A stretch of 64,000 bases of DNA from assembly GCA_039621445.1 (NCBI GenBank), contig CP154956.1:15913508-15977507 (forward strand). The letters run 5' to 3'. Each line of letters starts with the position of its first letter. Positions within the stretch are counted from its first letter, which is position 1. Origin of the DNA: Euglena gracilis (Eukaryota; Euglenida; Euglenophyceae; Euglenales). The notes below the pieces were generated by a model, which worked only from the letters and a program-made list of their open reading frames with translations, did not search any database and had not been told where the DNA came from. Position numbers and translations under genes: made by a program. Below, in pieces: positions 55,046 through 64,000 of the stretch.

Positions 55046-58000
55046 TGTACGTGTGTATATGTGTATACATGTATACATATATACATCCCCCCGACTCTTG
55101 ACCCCCTCACCCCCGGGTGCTTGGCCCCCTCCTCCTTACATGGCCTTTCCTTCAAACACGGCCCAGGGCATGGGGGGGAGTTAATGCATCGAGCGACACG
55201 GGAGGTGTCATACTCCGTGTGTGTCCCATGTGTAAACGCCGTTGAAACTAGCAAGGTGAATGACAGAAGCAACAGACAAAAATAACACACCAATGACAGC
55301 AAGGTGAAAATTCGCACATCTGCAGGGGGTTGACCATAGTCGTCCGACGCCGGAACCCCCCTCCCGTTGGGTCTGGGCTTTGGCACAAAGCGCCAGAAAA
55401 TTTATAGAAAATGCCCTTAGACGGTCCTTTTGTAGGGGGTCCCGTGCCGAGCTAAGTGGGAGGGACACCCCTCTTCCCTCCCCAAGGGGTCTTAAAAAGA
55501 AGCCTGCCTGGAGGTAATGAGAGTCCAGTACCGTACAGAGCGTTCGCATGAAGGCAATGGTGTTAAAAGGTAGCCCAACACCATCACGGCAGACCAGTCG
55601 GCGTGTGGGAAATTTTACCTTGTTTTTGTCAAGTGTCGTGAAAATTGCAAGGTGCTGCTTTGATTTCAGAATTTTTGGATCAAAATTTCGAAAAAATTAA
55701 GAATACCCCCTCGTCACTTTCATGAAAGACCCCTCCCATCCCTCCCATTCACACATGAAAAATCCAGAGGAAAACAAGCCATTAAAGGGGGGGAAAGCGG
55801 TCGATTTCGGTTAATTACTGCTCAAAACAGACAACATATTGTATAATGAGTTTTGTTGTGTAATGAAAATTTCTGGAGGTTTCAAATTTGCAATTTGATA
55901 TCAGCCTTTAATCCACCCCACATCATTTGGCTTACTACCCATCATAGCAGGTGTGAGGGTGTGGATGTCGTTTCCCCTCCCATGTCTAACAGACCACGGT
56001 CCAACAAAAGCTCCCCGGTGCTGTCGAGACAGCAGGTTTTGTTTCCTAACACTGATATGGATGGGGGGGATGTGAATGGATGCTCCTGTCAAATTGGCCG
56101 CTGTTGATGGTGGCATGACTGCTTTTCTTGTCTGGCACCGAAGTCACTCGAAATACCACCTTATACCATTCCTTAAGGTGTGACAGACCCCCCACTCCGG
56201 GTGGGTGACGGGTTTTTTTTCTGCAGTGATTGATTGATTGGTTTTGGGGCAGCCAGATTGCCCTCCCCAAAGACCCAGCACCTGGATGTTTTTTTTTTAA
56301 GTATTGGCCACAATCCATTGCTGTTGGGCCATTTTGGTCCGAGAGGTCAAAGTAATATACCTCAGGGTGGTCGGGTTTCTACAGTGACCGGTTTCAGTGG
56401 CGACTGACTGGTTTTTCGGAATGGATCCCCCCCCCCCCGAGACCCAATTATTAACCGACACCCCCCCCCGGGGTCCAGCAAGCAACAAGTCATGGTTTGG
56501 TAACCATCCTGTGCTTGGGGTTTTTCGGCTGCCTCTTCTCCTGTCCACCGAGCCTGCCCCCGCAAGTTTCCCTGGGGGTGCCTTCCCTCCCCTAACCACC
56601 GGGCACCGGCCCCCCTCTGAAGGGCACCCCCCGCCCTTCCTCTCGCACCCCCTCGGGGTCGCTACCCACCGCCGTGCCGTGCCCTGACCTCGTGTGTCTC
56701 ACTCCCGGACCCTGGCTCCCATCTCTTTGCTGCTTGGGACACCAAAGGAGGCTTCTTATGAACTTGGAAGACCCTCCGGGGGGGTCCGGGGCAAGCCCCC
56801 CCCCCTTCTCTTCAGGCTGGAGGGTTCATTGCAAGAGGTCTGGGTATGGGTTGTATGCAAGAGGTCTGGGTATGGGTTGACAGCCCAATTTGGGGGGGTC
56901 TTGCCGCCCTGGGTGGGGAGGACACCTTCGTGGACGTTTTGAAAGGAGCCAGTGTCGGAATGGGCAAGCATATTTGACACCAGCCTGGCAGATTGAGGTA
57001 AAGAGGCTTAAGCTTTGATAACCTACAAGGGGGGCGGATCATGGACCCCGCTCCCCTTCGGGGGTTCTGGATGAAGTCCCCTTCCTGGGCAGCGGCCCCA
57101 TGGGTGGGAAAATGACTAAGTAATAAAAAACCAAAGATCGGGTGATGGCGCAAAAATTTCGGCCCAGAGTGAGCCGTGTTTAAGTCTTATTCCAATTTTT
57201 TTAGTTTATGTTGAAACTGTACAACATACAACAACAATACGTCACCATCCAGCAACCCTTGTGGATTGCTGGATTATCAAATTTGCTTGTTAGAGTTCTG
57301 GGCTGGCAAAACAGGCCTGTCAAGAAAAGCGCTGACGCGGCACCCGATTCCGAACTTTGCCACATTCAGTCAGACATCCTAGCGATGCCAATTTAATTAG
57401 CAATCTTTTTGTGCCTTTTCCATTGAGAATTCAGAAACGTAAAATGAGTTTGTCAAATGCAACATGTCCACTTACATCTGTATAATTTCATTGCGAGGAG
57501 TTGGGCAGCACAAGGGGCTGACGTGACAATTGTCCGTCCATTTCGGAGTCAAGGGTTCCTGGGAGTACCTCCCCTGGAGTTTAATTTGTTGTTGTTTTTT
57601 CAGTGGATAAAAGGAGCATAGTTTGCACTTTCGCACACAGAATCTCGAAAATTCGATTTTCGATTCGATTTTCCTGCATAATTTGCATTTTTTGAAAATA
57701 AATTTTTTTGAAGCTTTGGACACTCCCAGGTGAATGGGTGCCAAACTTTCAGGTCCTAAACCCCCCCAAATAACCTGGTAGGGTGCCAGGTTATTGGAAC
57801 CAGCTTTTGCCCCCTGCCAGGTTATTTTGGCCCTTTTTTTCAGTGCTGTAAGAACTTTGCCTGAAAAAGGGGGTGCCAAGTTATTGGAACTATCTTTTTT
57901 GCCCCTCCCTCCGCCAAGCTATTTGGCCACTGCCAGGAGTAAGGCGCCCACCAGGCTATTTGGGGGGGTTAACAATAAAATGCTGTGCTCTTGTCCAGGT

Positions 58001-60200
58001 TCGGGAACAGCACCACTACTCTGGTGCCTGCCTTGTTATCCTTCAATGGCTCCTATGCCTCAGCCGACACAAGAATTTTTCCACCTGGTTTGAATTTACC
58101 AACCTTGGAATGACACCCCCTCTCTAATTGAAAGAGTGATTGACCGCTGTCATTGCCAGTGGTCAGCTTTTCGGAGGCAGGTCCCCCCGCCGCATATGAC
58201 GGGATGCACATTGCCAGGGCAAGGATCGAGATTGGATATCGGCCCATATCGGCCTTATTGACGGTCTTGAATTTACAGGGTCCCGAAAAAATATCGTGAA
58301 ATATCGGCTGTATTGGGGGGGAGTAACGTACTTTTTTTTTGTTTTTGGGGCGTTTTTGGAATTCTCCAAATCAGAATTCTGAGGATATCGGCACATAATA
58401 TTGGTTTTATCGACTTTTATCGAGGATATCGGGTGGTCAATCCATCCAAATTTATCGGACCCCCCCCTAAACCCAATATATCAATATCATCCTTGGCCAG
58501 GGAATGGAGAAAAATGATTTGGGCGGGATATTTGTTGGGAGGGGGGGGGGCGAAAAGTCGCTCCGTGTTACGGCCAGGCGGCCAAAGCAATCATTTCCTT
58601 CGCCCCCTGCTGCAGGTGTTGCACAATGTTCCCCTCTGAGGGCTCGTAGCCGGTCTCTATTTGTTGCCCAAGATGAAAAGGTGTGTGCAGCGCTCTTCAT
58701 TCTGGCTAAAGATAAAATTTTCATTTTGAATTTGCGTTCTTCTTTGTCACGTGTGTAATAATCAAATGTATTTCTCTTTGACTGTTATTTACCAAACAGG
58801 TTGTAGCAGTCCCACCCCATTTGACGAGAATTCGGCTCCCCCTGGGTGCTCCCATTCTGCCTTGCAAACTTTTTTTTCAGTTTAGGCTTGCTGTCAAGCC
58901 GCCCGCCGAATTTATATCATGCAATTTTGGCCCCAAAAGTTCAGCTCCAGGTCTTGCACTCGACCTTGACGTGGGCCAAATGCTAGAGGCAAGACCCCGA
59001 GGGGGGGATCATCTGCACATGTTTTCAAACAAATCGAAAAAATGAACGTTTTTTAGATCCGCATGGATTCACCACTAATGAATGTATTTATAATTGCTCC
59101 CCATGGGCACTTTCCCAAAGAGTTGCACAAAGAGTGACTTTTTCCGAGGTTCGTCAAATCGTGGGGAAATTCATGCCATGGTGTAGACCGGGAGATGGTA
59201 CAGTCCAAGGTGCATCAAATAGCAGTATTTTTGCGTTGTGGGCCGCATTTAATCTTCAGCTGAGCCTGGGTGGGGAGGGTACAGGACGCACTCCATGCAT
59301 TGAGGATTGTGAGGTGTGGGTTTCCTTCCGGGGTTGTGCCTGCTTTTCTGGTTGGCCCTTCCTCAGCGCCGTGTCGCTCAAACCAGCCAAGGGCTCTCTT
59401 TCGTCTCTCCCAGAGCCCCCTCCCCGGCATTGGGCCGCGCCGCCCCGTCCGCCTCTCCCCCCCAGCGGGCCCCCTCCCCCCACCCAGGGCCGTATGGGGC
59501 CGAGGCCGCCCTTAGAGTGCAGGCTGAAGCGAAAGAAACATTTTCTTGTATTTGGTATTTTTTTAATTTTGTATTTTAGTTTAAAAAAATTTGCATTTTT
59601 TTTGTATTTTATATTCATTTTATTTATTTATTTGTATTTTTTGTTTCATTTATTATTGTTTATTTTTCTTGGATGCCACGAGGGTTCCTCTTTATTTTCA
59701 AGATTTTTTCCATTTTTTTTGAGCGCTGGCCATTTTCAAGGTGCCACGGGAATGAATGCCCGGAAAATTTTTTCAATTCTCCAGCCTCATTTTTTCCCTA
59801 GCCCAGCAACACCCCAGGTCTTTAAAGAAATGTATGGTTTGGGTTGGAACCCATGATGAATTGGTTCATCATGGGTTCATCATTGGGCCCGCAATCAATG
59901 GGTTTCGGAAAGATTTATTTAAATCATGAGAGTGGCGTAGTTGTTGATTGACTGTGGGTGGTGGATTTTGAGAAGCAAAAGAGCGATGGGGTTTTACGAG
60001 AATCCGCTTTTTTAAACGCTCTGGTTTCATTTTTTCCTGAACGTTTTCCACATTTTTGTTGTTTTTTTTATTTCTTTTTTCACCGTTTTTAAGGTTTTGC
60101 CCCTGTTTTTTTTCTAATATTTCTAATTTATTTATTTTTTTTTCATTTTCTTTTTTTTTTTCACCTGGAAGAGTTGATGGGATGTGCCCTATCCGGTCAG
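55046..60200. other. No firm gene; upstream region of gene D
   Basis: Contains a repeat end AAAAAGAAGCCTGCCTGG (55495), the ACTGACTGGTTTTTCGG phrase (56402), a tandem AAGAGGTCTGGGTATGGGTTG pair (56833-56880), and a Pro-rich GC patch at 59390-59520 that is open in all frames. The missing 5' exons of gene D may lie here, but I could not pick them. Confidence 0.4.
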
Positions 60201-60332
60201 CTTTGTCCGCCCACATGGCCCGCCCACATGGCCGTGGGGGCAACCCACAAACCGCGCAAAGCCGCCCACCACCGTGGCCGGCACCCTCCCCGGCGTAGGC
60301 CACATCCCGGCCCTCACCACCGACACCGTCCG
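60201..60332 (+). CDS. Gene D exon at 60201
   Basis: After ATCCGGTCAG the frame reads FVRPHGPPTWPWGQPTNRAK, then PPTTVAGTLPGVGHIPALTT and DTV, ending at CG/GTGCGT (phase 2). An in-frame TGA just upstream of the acceptor (60175) excludes a longer exon. The other two frames are also partly open; this one is preferred because it links to both later exons. Confidence 0.5.
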
Positions 60333-61594
60333 GTGCGTCTGGCGGCACTCGGAGTGCTAGAACGGTGCTTTACCCCAATCAAAATTGCCAAACAAAACCG
60401 GCACCGACGGCACCAGAATAAAATTCATTTCTTTTATTTGTTTTATTTAAAATATTTTCTTATGTTACAAAGAAATATTTTTATACTTAAAAAACGGGTG
60501 TCTCTAGCCGCCTAATGCTTACCCAGCGCGCCCCCCCCGCAGGAAGCAAACGTGCGCAAACGTGTACCCCAGTCCTGGCCCATCTGTCACGTGACAGCCT
60601 TCCTGTCGCATTCTGCAGGCGACGTCTGGCACTCCAAGATTGCAGCAACGTGCCAGACGACCTCCGCGGCAAGAAGTCTGGAGGGACCCCGCGGGTGTGG
60701 GGGAGGTTCCTCCAGAATGAACGCGACGACCTCTCTCCACTGGTGTAGGACAATGTTCCAGTGGTTGATGGAACAGAAGGCATTTCCGCGACTATTACGG
60801 ACTGCTACGGTATTTCAACATGGTTTGCCAGCCCTGAACTCTCTCTTGAGCAAGCAAATTTGACGACCCAGCAATCCAGAAAGACTGCTGAATGATGGCA
60901 TATTGTTGTTACCATGTAAAGTGAACCAAAACAGTTTGGAACAGAAATTGAACCAGCTTCACAGCGTATGTCGGAATATTGCCCAGGCATCGGTCCCAAG
61001 GCAGTTAACCAGTTGGAGAAAGGCTCACACGATGTTTTTGTTCTAATTTCCCATGAAGCTTAATCCCCCAAACAACCTGGCCGATGCCAAACCATCCCAA
61101 TCCCAACTTTATGGATGATGGGTGCTTGGGGGGGGGGGTCCAACCACGCCACCCTACCCCCCCCCCGTTTCCACAATTGCACCGATTTTTTGTTTGCATT
61201 TTTTTATTTTTAGGTCAAGATTTTCCTTTTGCCATGTGTGACCACCAGCGGTGATAACAATAATTGTCTTTTTCAATACACCGTTATTATAATAATTTAT
61301 TATATTTTTTAATTGATTACAATTTTTCATATTGATTAAATAGATTATTGAATTTATTTTAATTTTTAATATACCTTTAGTTTTTTAAATATACCGTTGG
61401 GCCCCCCCTGCCCCTCCGTCGCCCCGCAGGAGGCCGCCAAGCCGGAGCAGCGGGCCACACCCCGGCGTGGCCGGCCGGGCACCGCCGCCGCCCCCCCGGG
61501 GCCCCCGCAGGCGGTCCGGGTGATGCCCTCCACCGAAGTGCGCTTCCTGCTGGCCCGGGCCGGCCGCCGCAGTCGGTGGCGGCGGGTGTTTTAA
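60201..61594 (+). CDS. Gene D: 3' end of a split gene with a basic C terminus (5' end not found)
   Basis: Three exons (60201-60332, 60619-60694, 61430-61594) join with matching phases (2, then 0) through donors GTGCGT and GTGTGG and acceptors CTGCAG and CCCCGCAG. The joined product has about 123 residues: a Pro/Thr-rich part, RRLALQDCSNVPDDLRGKKS, then a Pro/Ala/Arg-rich end finishing ARAGRRSRWRRVF and TAA. I recognise no domain. The basic end could bind nucleic acid or act as a localisation signal. The candidate at 48749 might belong to it, but no join is shown. Confidence 0.55.
60619..60694 (+). CDS. Gene D exon at 60619
   Basis: GCATTCTGCAG, then RRLALQDCSNVPDDLRGKKS and GGTPR, then donor GTGTGG in phase 0. 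One leading base completes the previous Arg codon. The mixed charged and hydrophobic composition is more protein-like than the neighbouring frames. Confidence 0.5.
61430..61594 (+). CDS. Gene D terminal exon
   Basis: GTCGCCCCGCAG, then EAAKPEQRATPRRGRPG, then AAAPPGPPQAVRVMPSTEVR, FLLARAGRRSRWRRVF and TAA. It is exactly 55 codons including the stop, very GC-rich inside AT-rich DNA on both sides, which makes its edges stand out. Confidence 0.6.
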   Translation, partial: EAAKPEQRATPRRGRPGTAAAPPGPPQAVRVMPSTEVRFLLARAGRRSRWRRVF

Positions 61595-61599
61595 GCGTG

Positions 61600-62080
61600 T
61601 CATAAACTGGGCGTTTGACATCGCATTGCAGTTGACACGTTGTCACATGCGGATGTTGCGACATGGATGGTGTGGCGGGAGTCATCACGAGGAGTACGAG
61701 TAGTAGGGTTTGTTGCTTCTTCGCGATACATATCGGGGAAACCCCGACTGACCATATGCAGTCAACGGGGAAGCTGTTCACCACGATGGTTTGACGGTAT
61801 ATCAGGAAACTGATACACCGTCACACATACATATATATATAATATATATAATATATATATATATAATATATATCATATATACATATATCAAACAATATAT
61901 ATGTATGTATTCATCTTGTATGTCTATTTGTATATATATATATATATAGATACATATAAATCATATACATAACATCTATACATACATATTATAATAATTA
62001 TATATATATATTATATATATATATATTATATATTATATGTTTGTACATATATATGCATATACATATTATATGTCCCCATT
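61600..62080. repeat. AT-rich intergenic DNA with TA microsatellite
   Basis: TA/TATATAA units from about 61825 to 62070. Confidence 0.85.
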
Positions 62081-62088
62081 ATTCAGAC

Positions 62089-62397
62089 CAGGGGTTTTTT
62101 TTAGTCGTGGACCCTCGGGGGGAGGGGGGGGGTAGGGTGGGGGGGTCCGGTAGCTTGGTTTTTTCTTTTGTTTTATTTCCGTCCGAACCCCCCCCAGGGG
62201 TCCCCCCCGGAGGGGGGTGGGATCTACTTTTTTCGGCGCCGCAGGCGCCGAAAAAAATCTATTTTTAGCACTTTTCACAATTTTTCGGCCATTTTTTTAT
62301 GGGTCCCCCTGGACCCCCCCCGGGGGGGGCCCCTCCCAGGGGTGGGTGGGTGGGGGGGGGGACCCCCCCTCCCCCCCCAGTCTTAAAAATCCCCCTG
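62089..62397. mobile_element. hAT-like non-autonomous element with perfect 8-bp duplication
   Basis: Ends CAGGGGTTTTTTTTAGTC and GTCTTAAAAATCCCCCTG; ATTCAGAC at 62081-62088 and 62398-62405. Interior GGCGCCGCAGGCGCCGAAAA, as at 45745-46055. Confidence 0.9.
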
Positions 62398-62552
62398 ATT
62401 CAGACCCAGGTCACAAATCTCGTTCATTTTGTGGATTGAGTGATCACCACTCATGCAAAGTGTCCAAGATCTCGTTCACCCCAGCCTGGCCAACGCCATC
62501 GCTGTATGCATCATGGTGACAAGTGTCAAATTATTAGAACACAGTTCTTCAC

Positions 62553-63035
62553 CAGGCATTTGCTTAAGGGATTGCAGTACCCCCCCCGGGGGGGGGGGCT
62601 GGACTGCAGCTAGTCTAAATTTGGCTAGTGGGTTTTCTAGCAGACCCCCCCCCGGGGGGGGGGGGGTCTGCTAGCAGGGCTAGCTAGTGGGAAAAATTTT
62701 TCCAGTGACCGGCGCGAAGCGCCGAAAATTTTTTTTGGGACCCCCAAAAATGGCCAAAAATGCCCGTTTTTGGCCATTTTTGGAAATTTTTGGAACAAAA
62801 TCAGCCAAAAACCTATTAAAAACCTCATTTTTCCTCTGGCGCTGCGCGCCGGAGGAAAAAAATTTTTTCCAGTCCGGGGGACCCCCGGACCCCCCCCCCC
62901 CCGGGGGGGGAGGGGGGGGTCTATCTCGCTTTTTCCAGTTTCCCCGATTGGCTAGCCAGTACCACCCCCCCATACCCCCCCAGCCGGTGACCCCAAAAAC
63001 AACAACCCCCCCCGGGGTCCTTAAGCAAAAGCCTG
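62553..63035. mobile_element. hAT-like non-autonomous element, second family, perfect 8-bp duplication
   Basis: Ends CAGGCATTTGCTTAAGGGA and CCTTAAGCAAAAGCCTG; TTCTTCAC on both sides (62545-62552, 63036-63043). Inside are GGCGCGAAGCGCCG and GGCGCTGCGCGCCGG hairpins and G/C runs. Confidence 0.9.
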
Positions 63036-63439
63036 TTCTTCACAGTGCGCCCCCAAATTTAATTCCCCCCAAATGCAAAACCCCCTGGGGATACCAGTGG
63101 CGCAAGTTGGGAAAATCCTGAAATTTTGCTACTTTTCGACCGTTTAAACTATGAATTCGCAAAGTTTGGTCAGTTGGAGTTTTGTGTACAATAGTTGAAT
63201 GCTGGCTTGATGACTGGGAAGTCGGTGGGAAAATGAAGTATTTTCCGTCGCGGAAGTTTGATTTTCCCGCCCAAATGCAAATGCCCCCTTTAATACAAAG
63301 CCGTCCATGAGGGCCTTGATAGCCTGACCCAAAAATAAAGGGGCGGGCTAATTTGGGGGGGGGGTACGTTTCCCGCACAGTTTGAAAAATTACATAATTA
63401 ATTCTCCATCGTGCGATATTTTAGTTCGCTCACGGCAAG

Positions 63440-63565
63440 ATGGACCCCCACCAGGGTGGGGTGCGGGGTGGGCTGCCCTCGTGAGGGAGGCGGCCCGCCG
63501 GCAGCGCGGGGGACGAGGTCTGGGCCGCGGAGCGGGACGGCCCCATCACCGTCCGTGACGCACAG
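63440..63565 (+). CDS. Possible first exon(s) of gene E, running out of the window
   Basis: GGCAAG is followed by ATG and MDPHQGG. A TGA (63482) interrupts that frame, but the same frame resumes as RRPAGSAGDEVWAAERDGPI, then TVRDAQ up to a CAG/GTGTGG donor. Removing exactly 30 bases (GTGGGG...GTGAG, 63456-63485) would keep the frame and drop the stop; otherwise the second part is a separate exon starting at 63486. GDEVWA recalls Tudor/agenet-like openings, but the segment is too short to call. Confidence 0.35.
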
Positions 63566-64000
63566 GTGTGGCCTGGCCCGGCTGCCTTTGCGGTGCGGCG
63601 GAGCGTGGGACCCGCCGGCTCGTCTGTGCAGCAATGCTTGGCCGGAGGTGGTGCTGTTTGAATGGGACCGAACACAGTGGCAGGGCATTCAACTGTGTCC
63701 CCGGTTTTTTTTCCTCGTATTTCCCAGCTTTTCGCCATGCTCAGGGTATTTTGGAATTTTTTGTTTTTTTAAAAGGAAGTATATATTAGGTGGGGAAACC
63801 TCTGGTATTTTCCTCCTTTTTTTTTATTGAATTCGCCTTCCTCAAAAAAAAAAAATGGTCCAAATGAACAAAAGGGACCCCTGAAAGTATCAATTGGTAA
63901 TTTTGAAAAATGTCCAGGAATTTTGCGACGAAAACATCGGGGATAATTTAATCAAGGGCAAGTTTGCACATGCCGGTGCGTGTCTTTGGCCTTTTTTTGC
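63566..64000. other. Downstream of exon candidate E; no further gene seen
   Basis: GC-rich to about 63670, then AT-rich with homopolymer runs to the window end. Probably intron if gene E is real. Confidence 0.35.

Noticed and set aside
58163-58460. ATATCGG-rich segment as a regulatory array
   Set aside because: Units of GATATCGG(C/G) are irregular in spacing and embedded in ordinary low-complexity DNA. I found no second copy or link to a gene.

Overview
This window looks like nuclear DNA of an intron-rich, repeat-dense eukaryote, probably a protist or alga; I cannot name the lineage. The signs are short GC-rich coding patches ending at GT donors and starting after AG acceptors with matching phases, kilobase-sized introns, very many microsatellites, long G and C runs, interstitial TTAGGG-type repeats, and many small elements with terminal inverted repeats and target-site duplications. 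There is no bacterial-style operon. Most long uninterrupted reading frames here are microsatellite or repeat translations, not genes.

The main content is a direct tandem pair of divergent genes on the + strand for one protein-kinase-fold family. Gene A (about 3659-12302) is spread over eight exons. Gene B (about 32444-45455) has matching exons in the same order and mostly the same phases, plus a phase-consistent proline-rich tail. Both keep the lysine of strand beta3, the Asp of the catalytic loop and the structural Asp and Arg of the C-lobe. Both have HGD instead of HRD, lack the catalytic-loop Asn, and have GFG (A) or NFG (B) instead of DFG, so both look like pseudokinases or catalytically weakened kinases. 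Copy A also lost the helix-C Glu, which copy B keeps. Exon 2 of A has an in-frame TGA just upstream and no ordinary acceptor. B has several introns that A lacks, and their 5' borders are odd.

A third gene end (D, 60201-61594) is a phase-consistent three-exon chain ending in a very basic C terminus. A possible first exon of a fourth gene (E) lies at 63440-63565. A lone exon candidate lies at 48749-48914.

The rest is introns and intergenic repeats. Several families of non-autonomous hAT-like elements (CAGG...CCTG ends, 8-bp target duplications) can be recognised at 156-596, 8885-9084, 12844-13342, 16517-16760, 35928-36508, 45745-46055, 51896-52124, 62089-62397 and 62553-63035. A different family with CTTAGGCGG ends and a 5-bp duplication is at 29350-30970 and 49675-49952. 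A foldback element lies at 26965-27429, in a zone full of short TTGCGC/GCGCAA hairpins. A degenerate ~200-bp tandem repeat family occurs at about 10085-11485, 25000-26050, 40385-40610 and 52480-53680. All exon joins here are my own splicing inferences; RNA evidence would decide them.
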